DNA of 64,000 nt from Nocardia puris (GCF_003315035.1 NZ_QNRE01000002.1:124001-188000); one strand, 5' to 3'. Shown: positions 34,731 through 44,647, numbered from the stretch's first letter. The notes: generated from the sequence alone by a model not told the origin. Translations and numbers: made by a program.

Positions 34731-35618
34731 TCACCCGTCCCGCGCGGTCAACGTCTCCGTCAGCGCGCGCGCCGCGTCGAGCGTCGCCCTCACGAAACCG
34801 TCGCGTTCGGCGCGGGTGGTGGTGGGGCGCAGGGGGCCGAGCTGGACCTCGTAGGCGGCGGCGCCGTCGGCGTCGAAGACCGGGGCGGCGAGGTAGCTGA
34901 GCGGGAGGTCGGCGTCGGCGTCGAGTTCGGCGGCGGTGAACGGGCGGGCGGTGAGCGCGGCCAGCTGGCGCAGCGCCCGCGCGCGCAGATTCGGTTGCAG
35001 CAGTTCGGTTCCCGCCGCTGACAGCAGATCCGCGAGCAGGGCGACCAGGCCGGCGTCGTCGGAGGTCGGGCGGAACAGCGCGACCCCGCGACGGCGGACC
35101 AGCGTCAGCAACGCGCTCGCCGTGCGCAGGTCCGCGGCCGCGGCGGTCGCCAGCCAGGCGTTCTGCTCGGCGGCGGCGCGCCACGGCATCACCGCCGCCC
35201 CGGCCGGGAAACGCAACGGAATGCGATGTCCCACGGGGATTCCCGGAATCGCGCGGTCCGGGCCCTGCCGCACGTCGAGCACGGTGAGGTGCTCGGATTC
35301 GATGCGGCTGAGCGTGGCGCCGCACCCGGTGCGCTCGGCGAGCGCGGTGAGCACGTCGCCCACCGCGCCGGGCAGCGGGGCGGAGGTCAGCGCGAGAAAC
35401 CCGGGACCGAGGCGATAGCCGCGCTCGGGCACCCGCACCACCCAGCCCGCCGCTTCGAGCTCGGCGAGCACCGCCGTGGCCGTCGCGCGGGCGATGCCGA
35501 GCTGTTCGGCGATCCCCGCCACCGTCCTCGGTCCGGGACGCGCGGCGAGCAGCCCGACGATCTCGACTACCCGCCGCGTCGGCGGCGACGGTGAGCGCGC
35601 GGACGCGATATCAGGCAT
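34731..35618 (-). CDS. IclR family transcriptional regulator
   Basis: A 295-residue regulator with a winged helix (RRVVEIVGLLAARPGPRTVA then LGIARATATAVLAELEAAGW) and a C-terminal effector domain (ESEHLTVLDVRQGPDRAIPG). It starts with ATG at 35618 and is divergent from an SDR gene across 140 bases containing a perfect 16-base palindrome. It most likely controls the SDR and the dehydrogenase gene after it. Confidence 0.88.
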   Translation of the reverse strand: MPDIASARSPSPPTRRVVEIVGLLAARPGPRTVAGIAEQLGIARATATAVLAELEAAGWVVRVPERGYRLGPGFLALTSAPLPGAVGDVLTALAERTGCGATLSRIESEHLTVLDVRQGPDRAIPGIPVGHRIPLRFPAGAAVMPWRAAAEQNAWLATAAAADLRTASALLTLVRRRGVALFRPTSDDAGLVALLADLLSAAGTELLQPNLRARALRQLAALTARPFTAAELDADADLPLSYLAAPVFDADGAAAYEVQLGPLRPTTTRAERDGFVRATLDAARALTETLTARDG

Positions 35619-35656
35619 GGCGACCCCTTGTGCCGGTGTGCTTCTGGACCCTACGA

Positions 35657-35693
35657 TGTCGAATATAGAACAAGCGGTGTCGAATATTCGACA
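35657..35693. promoter_or_regulatory. IclR-type operator: palindrome plus spaced half-repeat
   Basis: TGTCGAATATTCGACA (35678-35693) is a perfect 16-base palindrome. Its left half TGTCGAATAT is repeated at 35657-35666, 21 bases upstream, so both copies lie on the same face of the helix. The pair is in the iclR/SDR divergent region. Confidence 0.65.
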
Positions 35694-35758
35694 GTGATCC
35701 GGGTCGGCACCGCGCCGAGAGCGACGCGCGCCGCACCCCGGCGCGGATCGGAGCGCAC

Positions 35759-36550
35759 ATGATCCTGGACAGATTCCGGATCGACGGGCAGGTCGCGGTG
35801 GTCACCGGCGCCGGGCGCGGGCTCGGGCGGGCGATCGCCGTCGCCTTCGCCGAGGCGGGCGCCGACGTGCTCATCGCGTCCCGCACCGAGAGCGAACTGA
35901 AGGACGTGGCCGAGCAGGTCGCCACCACCGGCCGCCACGCACACGTGGTACCCGCCGACCTGCGCGATCCGGCCGCCGCGGCCGCGCTGGCCGGCGCGGC
36001 GGTGGAACGGTTCGGCCGCCTCGACATCGTGGTCAACAATGTCGGCGGCGCGCTGCCCTGCCCGCTGCTGGACACCACGCCGGAGATGCTGAGTGAAGCG
36101 TTCACCTTCAACGTGGTCAACGCGCACGCCCTGGTGCGCGCGGCGGTGCCGCACATCCTGGCCACCGCGGGCGGGGGATCGGTCCTCAATATCACCTCCA
36201 CCATGGGCAGGCTGCCCGGTCGCGCGTTCGCCGCGTACGGCACCGCGAAAGCGGCGCTGGCGCACTACACCCGCCTGGCCGCGCTCGATCTCAATCCCCG
36301 TATCCGCGTCAACGCGATCGCGCCGGGCTCCATCCGCACCTCGGCGCTGGAGATCGTCGCCGCGAACGACGCGATGCGCGGCGAACTGGAGGCGAAGACG
36401 CCGCTGCACACGCTCGGTGCGCCCGAGGACATCGCCGCCGCGGCGCTCTATCTCGTCTCCCCGGCCGGCGGGTATCTCACGGGCAAAGTGCTCGAACCCG
36501 ACGGCGGGCTCATCTCTCCCAACCTCGACCTCCCGATACCGGACCTGTGA
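35759..36550 (+). CDS. Short-chain dehydrogenase/reductase
   Basis: A 263-residue [36 protein letters not shown] and YGTAK. Arg-Thr after strand 2 ([10 protein letters not shown]) suggests NADP use, as in the SDR at 9087, which shares the same wording. The C-terminus has the usual LEPDGG segment. It precedes a dihydrodipicolinate-reductase-like gene by one base and is divergent from iclR. The natural substrate is unknown. Confidence 0.9.
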   Translation: MILDRFRIDGQVAVVTGAGRGLGRAIAVAFAEAGADVLIASRTESELKDVAEQVATTGRHAHVVPADLRDPAAAAALAGAAVERFGRLDIVVNNVGGALPCPLLDTTPEMLSEAFTFNVVNAHALVRAAVPHILATAGGGSVLNITSTMGRLPGRAFAAYGTAKAALAHYTRLAALDLNPRIRVNAIAPGSIRTSALEIVAANDAMRGELEAKTPLHTLGAPEDIAAAALYLVSPAGGYLTGKVLEPDGGLISPNLDLPIPDL

Positions 36551-36551
36551 C

Positions 36552-37640
36552 ATGACTTTTCGCGTAGTGCAATGGGGCACCGGCAATGTCGGCCGCCACG
36601 CTCTGGCGGGCATCCTCGCCAACCCCGACCTGGAACTGGCCGGCGTGTGGGTGTCCGGGCCCGCCAAGAACGGCGTGGACGCGGGCACCCTCGCGGGGCT
36701 CGACGAGACCGTCGGCGTCGCCGCCACCACCGACGCCGAGGCGCTGATCGCGTCGCGTCCCGACTGCGTCGTCTACTGCTCGATGACCGACAACCGCCTC
36801 GTGGAGGCGCTCGAGGACCTGCGCCGGTTCCTCGCCGCGGGTATCAACGTGGTGGCGTGCGCGCCGGTGTTCTTCCAATACCCGTACGGCGTGCTGCCCG
36901 ACGACCTGCTGAAACCGGTCGAGGAGGCGGCGGCGCGGGGCAACGCGTCGCTGTGGGTCAACGGCATCGACCCGGGCTTCGCCAACGACCTGCTGCCGCT
37001 CGCGCTGGCGGGCACCTGCCTGCGCATCGATGAGCTGCGCTGCGTGGAGATCGTCGACTACGCCAGCTACGACAACCGCGCCGTGATGTTCGACATCATG
37101 GGCTTCGGGCAGCCCATGGACGAGACGCCGATGCTGTTGCAGCCCGGCGTGTTGTCGCTGGCGTGGGGCAGCGTGGTGCGCCAGCTGGCCGCGGGCATCG
37201 GCGTCACCCTCGACGCCGTCACCGAGACCTACGAGCGGGTGCCCGCCCCCGACGCGTTCGACATCGCCACCGGGCACATCGCCGAAGGCACCGCCGCCGC
37301 ACTGCGTTTCGAGGTGCGCGGCATGGTCGGGGACCGGGTGGTCACCGTGCTCGAGCACGTCACGCGGTTGCGTCCGGATCTGCGCCCCGACTGGCCCCAG
37401 CCCGCCCACCCGGAGGGCTGCTACCGCGTCCAGATCACCGGAGACCCCTGCTACGCACTGGATCTCGTCACCTCCAGCCCGCGCGGCGACCACAACTTCG
37501 CCACCCTGCTCGCCACCGCCATGCGCGTCGTCAACGCGGTCCCCGCCGTCGTAGCGGCCCCGCCCGGCATCCGCACCGCCCTCGACCTCCCCCTGATCAC
37601 GGCCCCGGCGACGAGGCCGGGGCGGGAGGCGGCGGAATAG
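36552..37640 (+). CDS. Dihydrodipicolinate reductase-like NAD(P)-binding protein
   Basis: A 362-residue protein with an N-terminal Rossmann domain (RVVQWGTGNVGRHALAGILA) of the type annotated as dihydrodipicolinate reductase-like in mycobacteria, and a long C-terminal domain unlike true DapB (about 245 residues). The motif NGIDPGFANDLLPLALAG is well conserved in this group. It may reduce or isomerise a ketone or acid in lipid catabolism; the DapB function in lysine synthesis is unlikely. It is co-transcribed with the SDR upstream. Confidence 0.85.
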   Translation: MTFRVVQWGTGNVGRHALAGILANPDLELAGVWVSGPAKNGVDAGTLAGLDETVGVAATTDAEALIASRPDCVVYCSMTDNRLVEALEDLRRFLAAGINVVACAPVFFQYPYGVLPDDLLKPVEEAAARGNASLWVNGIDPGFANDLLPLALAGTCLRIDELRCVEIVDYASYDNRAVMFDIMGFGQPMDETPMLLQPGVLSLAWGSVVRQLAAGIGVTLDAVTETYERVPAPDAFDIATGHIAEGTAAALRFEVRGMVGDRVVTVLEHVTRLRPDLRPDWPQPAHPEGCYRVQITGDPCYALDLVTSSPRGDHNFATLLATAMRVVNAVPAVVAAPPGIRTALDLPLITAPATRPGREAAE

Positions 37641-37667
37641 CGGCGGCCGACGTGACCGCCGCCCAGC

Positions 37668-38714
37668 TCAGCCCGCCAGTGCGTTCAATGCCCGGTCCAC
37701 GTCGGCGTCGTCGTTGTGCAGGTGGAACGCGAACCGCAGCCCGCCTGCCCGCGCCGACGCGACCACGCCCGCCGCGTCCAGCCGGGGCGCGAGATCACCG
37801 GCGCCCGGGACCGCGACGATCGCGGAATCGCCTGGGACAGGGTCGAATCCGAGGTCGCGGAGTCCGGTGCGGAACTGGTTTGCCAGGCGGAGGTTGTGCG
37901 CGTGCACGCGGTCGATGCCCAGCTCCTCGAGCAGTTCGAGGGCCGCGTGCGCGGCGACCACGCCGAGCCAGTCCGGCGTCGCGTCGAAGCGGCGGGCGGT
38001 GTCGGGCAGGGCGATCGGGTCGTAGAGTTCCGCCCACGGATCGCGCGCCGCGTACCAGCTCGGCGCGAGCGGGCGCAGCGCGGCGGCCGCCTCGGGCGCC
38101 GCGGCGAAGAACGCCACGCTCCGCGCGCCGAGCAACCACTTGAACGTCGCGCACACCCAGTAGTCGGCGTCGGCGAACCGCAACGGCAACCACCCGGCTG
38201 CCTGCGTGGCGTCCACCAGCAGGCGCGCCCCGGCCGCCTCGGTCGCGGCGCGCAACGGCGCGAGATCGGTGACCCGCCCGTCCGCGGACTGCACCACGCT
38301 CACCGCCACCAGGTCGGTCCCCGGCCGCACCTCCGCCGCCAGCTTCTCCAGCGGCACCGCTCGCACCACCAGATCACCCCGATGCACGAAAGGCATGGTG
38401 ACCGAGGCGAATTCCCCTTTCGCCACCAGCACCTCCGCGCCGGGCGCGAGCGCGGCCGCGACCGGTCCGATCAGCGTGGCCGCCCCGCCGCCGATCGCGA
38501 GGTGATCGGCATGCGCCCCAGCCAGCAGCCGCGCACAGGCCGCGCGGAACTCCGGCACCAGGTGATCACTGCTCATCGGCGCACCGCGCCCGGCCGCCCA
38601 GCGTTCGGTCACCTCCGCGACCGCCGCCAGCGACCGCCGGGGCGGCAGCCCGTGCGAGGCCGTGTTCAGATAGATCGTCTCGGAGCGGAATTCATCGGGC
38701 GCGAGCGAGGTCAT
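37668..38714 (-). CDS. Class V PLP-dependent aminotransferase
   Basis: A 348-residue fold-type I PLP enzyme of the NifS/isopenicillin-N-epimerase group. LNTASHGLPPRRS begins the fold, LLVDATQAAGWLPL supplies the cofactor-binding aspartate and YWVCATFKWLLGARS the Schiff-base lysine. A cysteine desulfurase cysteine loop is not obvious, so an epimerase, lyase or transaminase role is more likely. The ATG at 38714 is followed downstream by convergence with the dehydrogenase gene. Confidence 0.87.
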   Translation of the reverse strand: MTSLAPDEFRSETIYLNTASHGLPPRRSLAAVAEVTERWAAGRGAPMSSDHLVPEFRAACARLLAGAHADHLAIGGGAATLIGPVAAALAPGAEVLVAKGEFASVTMPFVHRGDLVVRAVPLEKLAAEVRPGTDLVAVSVVQSADGRVTDLAPLRAATEAAGARLLVDATQAAGWLPLRFADADYWVCATFKWLLGARSVAFFAAAPEAAAALRPLAPSWYAARDPWAELYDPIALPDTARRFDATPDWLGVVAAHAALELLEELGIDRVHAHNLRLANQFRTGLRDLGFDPVPGDSAIVAVPGAGDLAPRLDAAGVVASARAGGLRFAFHLHNDDADVDRALNALAG

Positions 38715-38877
38715 CCCCTGAGCATGCTGCCCCGCTCGCCCGTCGTCCACCGATTACGGCACCGCCGGGTCCACGGGCGACCCGGGCTCGTCCAGGACGG
38801 CGGGGCGAACCGCGGACGTGTCCGCGCGCCGGCTCGTGGAGCGGGCGTGGGTGACCGCTCCGGCCGCTGGACCGCCC

Positions 38878-39513
38878 CTACGCCGACGCCAGCAGGGCGG
38901 TGCGGGCCTCCGCGACGCAGTCGGCCCACGGACGGTCGCCGAGGGTGGTGACGCCGGTGTCGCCCATGAACGCGCTCGAGACCACCACGTCGGGGGTGAG
39001 GGTGGCCAGCAGGTCGAGGGTGGCCAGCAGGGGTTCGCGGTCGCTGTGGCCCTCGATGTAGCCCGCCATCCAGCGGCCGTCGGCGCGGCGGAAGAGGGTG
39101 TCGCCGGTGAACAGGTGGGTCCTGCCGTCGATGGTGGCGAGGTAGCAGGCGCTGCCGGGGGTGTGGCCGGGGGTCGGGATCACCTCCAGCCCCGCGACGG
39201 CGGTGTGGCGGGTGTCGAAGGGGTCGTCGACGGTGGTCTGGGTGACCTCGTCGGCGTCGGCCTTGTGGATGTGCAGCCGCGCGCCGAACCGCTCGCGCAC
39301 GGTGGCCAGGGAGGACGCCACCTCGTCGCGATGGCTGAGGTACTGGTGCGCCACGCCGCCGAGTTCGGCCATGTGGTCGAACTCGGCCGGGAACGTCGTG
39401 TTGTAGAACAGCACGTTGCCCTCGGGGGAGGTCCACAGGTAGGCGCTGGTGGTGAGTCCCGGGAACGGGCTGAGGGTCTCGGTCTGCCAGAGGGACGGTG
39501 TCAGCTGTCGCAT
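38878..39513 (-). CDS. MBL-fold metallo-hydrolase
   Basis: A 211-residue metallo-beta-lactamase-fold protein. The usual HxHxDH motif is replaced by YLSHRDEV, where only the first His and Asp are seen; IPTPGHTPGSACYLA and LFTGDTLFRR supply the later metal residues. It may bind a single metal or have altered chemistry. It lies directly downstream of the large AAA protein gene (62 bases) and is likely controlled with it. GGAG precedes ATG 39513 by several bases. Confidence 0.87.
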   Translation of the reverse strand: MRQLTPSLWQTETLSPFPGLTTSAYLWTSPEGNVLFYNTTFPAEFDHMAELGGVAHQYLSHRDEVASSLATVRERFGARLHIHKADADEVTQTTVDDPFDTRHTAVAGLEVIPTPGHTPGSACYLATIDGRTHLFTGDTLFRRADGRWMAGYIEGHSDREPLLATLDLLATLTPDVVVSSAFMGDTGVTTLGDRPWADCVAEARTALLASA

Positions 39514-39575
39514 GGTCGTGCTCCTTTCGCTGTCACTCACAAGGCGCTGGATCGGAACCAGCGGCGCGAGACGAT

Positions 39576-42500
39576 TCAGAGCCGCCAAGCCACGTCGCGC
39601 GCGGGCTCGTAGCGGCACACCGTGCCCAGCGCCACGCCGGCGCGCAGGTGCTCGGCCAGTTCCGGGTGGACCCGCGCGACCCGGCGCAGACTGTCGCGGA
39701 CGCGGGAGGACACCGTTTTGCGGGCGCGTTCGGCGTCGTCCCCGAGGCGGCGGGTCCGCCCGCCCAGCCCCGCCGCGACCCGCAACTGCTCGAGCAGCGC
39801 GGCGCGTTCGCCGTCCAGGCGGGACGCGCGCTCGTCGTCGCCGCGGGCGAGGGCGCGTTCGATCTCCGCGTCGAGGGTGTCCAGGCGGTGCCGGTAGGCG
39901 GTCTTGGCGGTGTCGTCGAGGAGCGGATCGGCGCCCAGCTTCGTCGCCGCGCGCACGACCCCGGCGTCGGGCGCGCCGAACAGCTCCAGCGACGAGATGT
40001 CGTGCCCCGGATGGCCGAGCAGGGTGTGCAGGTCGCGCAGCCCTTTGGCGTCGGACAGGTGCGCCGTGTGCCCGGCGAACCGCAGCACCCAGACCGAGCC
40101 GTCGAAGCGGAACTCGTTGTCCAGCTGCGGTTCCCGCGCGGCAAGGGAATGGCCGGGTCGGTGGGCCAGCAACCGGAGCCGATGGCGGGCGGCGCTCCGC
40201 CACGGGTCGGCGCGCAGCCGGTGCGCCGCCTCGGCGGCCGCCGTGAAGTGCTCGACGGCGCCGTCCGGATCGCCCGACGCCTGGCACACCCGGCCCAGCC
40301 AATAGGCGTACGGGCCGTAGACCACACCGCCGCCCGCGACCACCGCCCAGTACTCCCGCAGCGGAAACAACCTGGCGCGCAAGGTCTCTCGTAACCCCTC
40401 GTCGGCCACGACCACGGCCGCGTGCGCCTGCGCGACGAGGATGCCCGCGTGGAAGTGTGCCGGATACCGCGTGTACATCGCCTCGACCGCGTCCAGCCGG
40501 GCCGTGACCCCCGCGATGTCGCCGTGGTTCGCGGCGGTGATCACCTCGGGCACCGTCGTGTAGTCGCCCGCGAGTTCGCGGTAGCGCGCCAGGAAGCCGT
40601 CCGCGTCGGACAGGTTCTCCGTGAACAGTGCCAGCGCCCACCGCTGTTCGAGCCACAGCGGGATCCGGTCCACCTCGCCCAGCCGCTCGCCGAGCGCGTA
40701 GGCCTCGTCGATGTCGGTGCGCGCGTTGGTGAAACGGCCGCACAGCATAGCCAGCGCCCCGGTGCGGGAACGCGCGACGAACCGATGGCGCGGTTGCGCG
40801 GAACGGTCGGCGCGCGCGGCCAGTGCGGTCAGCTCGGCGTGGGCGCGCGGATCGCCGAGTTCGAGCAGCGCGGTGGCGCGCAGCAGTGCGGCCTGGACGG
40901 CGGTGTCGTCGCGGTCGAGCGGGTCGGCGACGGCTAGTTCACCGGCCAGCGCGAGACGTTCGCGCGCCGTGCCCGGCCGCCACACCGCATCGTGGCGGGC
41001 CAACAGCGCGGCCGTCAACGCGGTCGGGTCCTCGGATTCGCGTGCCAGAGCGAGGGTTTCGGCGCTGTCGCGCTCGATCTCGGTGCGGTCGAAGGGCAAT
41101 CCGGTGTGGACGCGCACCCGCAGACCCGCCGCGCGCACCCGCACCGCCAAGGCGTCGGCGGGCGGCCGTTCGGCGCGCAGCATGCCGGAAGCCGTGTCCA
41201 TCAGCGCGATTTCGCGGCGGCCCTCGCGCTCCGGGTCCGGCATGCCGAGTTCGTGCAGGCCGAGCGCGGCGCGGGCGAACAACTCGGCGGCGCCGCGTGC
41301 CCGCGCGTCGTCGAGCGCGGCATGAAAAGTGCGGCGAGCGGCGCCGAGCTCTCCCGCGTCCTGCTGGGCGGCCGCCATACCGAGAATCACGGTGTCGCGC
41401 AGCGCCGTTCGCTCGGGTGGGAGCAGCGCCAGCGCGCGGCCGTAGTGGCCGGCCACTTCCGCCGCGGCGAGGCGTCCGCAGGCATCGGCGGCGGCGTCGA
41501 GCAGCAGGCGCACCGTGCGCTCGGGATCGACGGCGTCGCCGGCCAGGTCGGCGTGGTGGGCGAGGTCGGCCGCGGTCGCGCCGGACACCGCGCGGGGGAG
41601 ACGTTCGAGCGCGGTCAGGATGGCGGCGTGACGGGCGCTCGAGCCGGCGGAACCGGCTCGTGCGCCCAAGGTTTCGCGGATCAAGTCGTGGGCGAATCGG
41701 TAGCGGCCGTCGCGCTCCGCGACGATCAGACGGGCGCGGACGGCTTCGGCGAGCGCGCCGTCCACCTCCGCGTCGGACGCGGCGGCACCGTTCGCTCCCG
41801 CACCGACCACTGCCGCGCCGCTCGCGGCCGCACCGACCACGCCCGACGTGTCGAGGCTCGAGTCGACCCGGCCGGCCGCGTCGGTCGTGGCCGCGAGCGC
41901 GGGCACCGCGAAGGAGCGTCCGAGCAGGGCCGCGGTGGTGAGCACCTCGACGGTGGCGGGCGCGAGCGGGGCCAGACGGGCCTCGAGGGTGTGCCGCACG
42001 CCGGGAGTGAGGGTGTCGATGGGATTGCCGGTCTGCCACAGCCGCGCCACCTGGTCGACCAGGAACGGGTTGCCGCCGGTGAGGGCGTGCGCGGTGGCGG
42101 CGATCCGCTCCGGCGGCGCCTGGCCGGTCAGCGCGGCGATGAGGGCGGCGGTGTCGCTGGGGTCCAGTCCGCCGAGTTCGATCGTGTGCGCGGTGGCCGC
42201 GATATCGGCGAAGGCGGTGTGCGACGGGTGATCCGGACGGTCGATCTCGGCGGCGCGCACCGTGGCGACCACCGCGATCCGCTCGAACCAGGAGTGCCGG
42301 GCGACGAACGCGAGCAGTGCGAGGGAGGCCGCGTCGGCGGCGTGCAGATCGTCGATCACCACGAACACCGCGCGCTCGGCGCAGGCCGCCAGCAGCGCCT
42401 CGGTGACCGCATCACCGAGGCGGAACAGCGGGGTGGCGGGCGGCGTCGGAGCGTGGGTCTCGCCGATCAGGTGCGCGAGCGCGGCGTCCACCTGCGCCCA

Positions 42501-42761
42501 GCCCGCCCGCCGCAGCCCGCGCAGGATCTGGACCCACGGCCACAGTCCTGGCGTGCCGTCGCCGGACCAGGCGGTCGCGGTGAGCACGAGCGCGTCGGAG
42601 GCGGGGAATTCGCCGACCACCTCGGTGACGAGCGCGGTCTTGCCGATGCCCGCCTCACCCGACACCAGCGTCACGCCGCCGTGGCTGGACACCGTGCGGC
42701 GCAACCGCTCCCGCAGCAGCGCCGCCGGATGATCCCTGCCGATCAGGGAGTGTGCGGGCAC
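39576..42761 (-). CDS. Large AAA/ATPase signalling protein without helix-turn-helix
   Basis: A 1061-residue protein. The N-terminal ATPase resembles those of LuxR/MalT-type regulators: SLIGRDHPAALLRERLRRTV, P-loop GEAGIGKT at 35-42, Walker B VFVVIDDLHAADAASLALLA. A low-complexity Ala/Gly/Ser stretch follows (about 298-330), then long TPR-like helical arrays. The C-terminus has no LuxR helix-turn-helix; instead VLRFAGHTAHLSDAKGLRDL followed by HTLLGHPGHDISSLEL forms a separate small domain seen in many actinobacterial ATPases. GTG 42761 follows GGAGG. It may regulate the adjacent MBL gene, or act through a partner. Confidence 0.85.
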   Translation of the reverse strand: MPAHSLIGRDHPAALLRERLRRTVSSHGGVTLVSGEAGIGKTALVTEVVGEFPASDALVLTATAWSGDGTPGLWPWVQILRGLRRAGWAQVDAALAHLIGETHAPTPPATPLFRLGDAVTEALLAACAERAVFVVIDDLHAADAASLALLAFVARHSWFERIAVVATVRAAEIDRPDHPSHTAFADIAATAHTIELGGLDPSDTAALIAALTGQAPPERIAATAHALTGGNPFLVDQVARLWQTGNPIDTLTPGVRHTLEARLAPLAPATVEVLTTAALLGRSFAVPALAATTDAAGRVDSSLDTSGVVGAAASGAAVVGAGANGAAASDAEVDGALAEAVRARLIVAERDGRYRFAHDLIRETLGARAGSAGSSARHAAILTALERLPRAVSGATAADLAHHADLAGDAVDPERTVRLLLDAAADACGRLAAAEVAGHYGRALALLPPERTALRDTVILGMAAAQQDAGELGAARRTFHAALDDARARGAAELFARAALGLHELGMPDPEREGRREIALMDTASGMLRAERPPADALAVRVRAAGLRVRVHTGLPFDRTEIERDSAETLALARESEDPTALTAALLARHDAVWRPGTARERLALAGELAVADPLDRDDTAVQAALLRATALLELGDPRAHAELTALAARADRSAQPRHRFVARSRTGALAMLCGRFTNARTDIDEAYALGERLGEVDRIPLWLEQRWALALFTENLSDADGFLARYRELAGDYTTVPEVITAANHGDIAGVTARLDAVEAMYTRYPAHFHAGILVAQAHAAVVVADEGLRETLRARLFPLREYWAVVAGGGVVYGPYAYWLGRVCQASGDPDGAVEHFTAAAEAAHRLRADPWRSAARHRLRLLAHRPGHSLAAREPQLDNEFRFDGSVWVLRFAGHTAHLSDAKGLRDLHTLLGHPGHDISSLELFGAPDAGVVRAATKLGADPLLDDTAKTAYRHRLDTLDAEIERALARGDDERASRLDGERAALLEQLRVAAGLGGRTRRLGDDAERARKTVSSRVRDSLRRVARVHPELAEHLRAGVALGTVCRYEPARDVAWRL

Positions 42762-42946
42762 CCGGCCTCCTCGGTGGTCTGGTCACCGTCGAGATTAGGC
42801 CCTGCCCGGAATCGTCCGGGGATCCCGCGGTCCGGATCGCCGCCGGCCACGCTGTCGTCGCCGGGACAACCCTGGGCTCGCCTGGCGACGGTTCGTCAGT
42901 CACGACCCTCTGGCCGACTACCGGGAGAGGCCGGGCCGTACCGCAC

Positions 42947-44038
42947 TCAGCCGGTGAACACGCTCCCGCCCGGGCCCGCGCCGGTGGCGATGGGCGCGCC
43001 CGCAGGCGTCAGGTCGGACGCGTCGAACGGCACCAGCGCGCCCGGTGCGCCCGCCGCACGCAGGATCGGTTGCAGCACGGAGGTGACCTCGAAACCGGCG
43101 GCGGGCAGCAGCAGCGGCGCGGCCTGCGGGCCGAGGCTGCCGACGTACATCTTGGCGCCGTCGGCGGTGAAGCCCACCGACACGGGCGCGTCGACCGGCA
43201 CCGAACCGGTCACCGCGCCGGCGGCGACATCGATGATCTGCACCGCGTCCGCGCCGGGCGTCGCGACCAGCAGGCGGTCGCCGCCCGGGCTGAACGCGCC
43301 CGACACCGGCGCGCTACCGGAAGGCAGCATGATGGCGCCGACCCGGGACCAGGACGCGGTGTCGATCACCGACACGTTGTCGCCGATCGCGTTCATCACG
43401 TAGAGCGTGCCGCCGTCGGGGGACACGGCGGCGCCCGACGGCGCGGAGCCGTCGATCTGAATGCGTTCGCCCAGTTGGAATCCCGTCTCCGGATCGAAGA
43501 CGGCGGCGGTGCTGTCGGCGAACACCGCGTAGAGACGGCTGCCGTCGGGCGCGATCTCGGCGGCCAGCGGCAGACCGGGCAGCGGCATCGAGCGCACCAG
43601 CGTGTGGGTGGTCGTGTCGATCACGTCGATCGCCGGGTACGCGGTCACCACGTACACGAGGTCGCGGACCGGGTCGGCGAGGGGAGCGGTGAAGCCGTCG
43701 GTGCCGGAGATCGGCACGCGGGCGCTGACCTCGCCGGTGGCGGTGTCGACCACCGCGACGTCGTCGGCGCCGAGGAACGGCGGGTTGAACGCCTGCACGT
43801 ACACGTGCCGCCCGTCGCGGGCGGCGGCCACCGACGCCGTGTGCGGGCCGACGCCCTCGACGCGCCCCACGATCCGGTCGGAGACGGTGTCGACCACCAC
43901 GACGGAGCCGTCGCCCGCGACGGGCACGTACGCGCGCGGGTTCCCCTCGTCGGCCGCGGCGGTCGGCGCGAGCAGCGCCAGGGCGGCCGCGGTGAGCGCG
44001 AACGCGCGCGACGGCAATCCACGGAACCGGATCGGCAT
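42947..44038 (-). CDS. Secreted YVTN-type beta-propeller protein
   Basis: A 363-residue protein with a clear signal peptide (AFALTAAALALLAPTAAADE) and repeated propeller blades such as DGSVVVVDTVSDRIVGRVEG, DVAVVDTATGEVSARVPI and DAVQIIDVAAGAVTGSVPVD. YVTN/NHL-type propellers act as binding scaffolds or lactonases outside the membrane. ATG 44038 places the signal peptide at the expected position; an upstream in-frame extension is not needed. No catalytic residues can be named. It reads towards the AAA protein gene from 185 bases upstream. Confidence 0.87.
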   Translation of the reverse strand: MPIRFRGLPSRAFALTAAALALLAPTAAADEGNPRAYVPVAGDGSVVVVDTVSDRIVGRVEGVGPHTASVAAARDGRHVYVQAFNPPFLGADDVAVVDTATGEVSARVPISGTDGFTAPLADPVRDLVYVVTAYPAIDVIDTTTHTLVRSMPLPGLPLAAEIAPDGSRLYAVFADSTAAVFDPETGFQLGERIQIDGSAPSGAAVSPDGGTLYVMNAIGDNVSVIDTASWSRVGAIMLPSGSAPVSGAFSPGGDRLLVATPGADAVQIIDVAAGAVTGSVPVDAPVSVGFTADGAKMYVGSLGPQAAPLLLPAAGFEVTSVLQPILRAAGAPGALVPFDASDLTPAGAPIATGAGPGGSVFTG

Positions 44039-44170
44039 CGTGTGACCTTTCGTGTCGGGTGTCGAAGGGACTATTGCGTGTTCTCGTCGCGCTCGCAAGC
44101 TGTCGCGTGAGTAACTTCGCCCGGATTGCGATGCGGGGCACGGTGATACGGGGGAGTCGCGCGGGCCCGA

Positions 44171-44647
44171 TCAGTCGGTAGCGGCCCACATGTTCGACAG
44201 GAGCCGGTGGCTCGGGGTGTCGGCGAGCGAGCGGCTGGCCTCATAAATTCGCCGGTACCCGGTCTCGGCGATCCGCCACACGCCGTCGTCCTCGCGCCGG
44301 TAGCGGTCGGTGTAGTAGCCCGCCCCGCGGATCTCCACGCCATAGGCGGTCGCGAGGACGGTGTCCTCGAAGGCCCAGGACCCGGTGGCGGTGTCGCCGT
44401 CGACGGTGATCTCGGGATGGTTCGCGATATGAACGGTGATCACGTCGGGGCCGAGGTTCTCGCGTAGGAATGCGGTGATGGCCGCGCGCCCGTCGAGGAC
44501 GAGCGGCTCGCCGAGGGCCCGGGTCCCGTATCGCCCGATCGCGTCCTCGGTGAGCGTGTCCGCGAACTCGGTCCACGCCTTGAGGTCCAAAGTCCGGAAG
44601 TACCGGTACTTCAGCTGCCGGATGGCTTCTACGGCCGCGAGATCCAC
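44171..44647 (-). CDS. SnoaL/NTF2-like protein
   Basis: A 158-residue cone-shaped NTF2-fold protein: AIRQLKYRYFRTLDLKAWTE, the long strand ITVHIANHPEITVDGDTATG and the final VWRIAETGYRRIYE. Such proteins are ligand-binding or act as isomerases/dehydratases of the ketosteroid-isomerase superfamily. GTG 44647 is favoured, as GGAGGG lies seven bases upstream. A KstR-like box begins 34 bases upstream, suggesting a place in sterol catabolism. The catalytic dyad cannot be fixed by eye. Confidence 0.85.
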   Translation of the reverse strand: MDLAAVEAIRQLKYRYFRTLDLKAWTEFADTLTEDAIGRYGTRALGEPLVLDGRAAITAFLRENLGPDVITVHIANHPEITVDGDTATGSWAFEDTVLATAYGVEIRGAGYYTDRYRREDDGVWRIAETGYRRIYEASRSLADTPSHRLLSNMWAATD

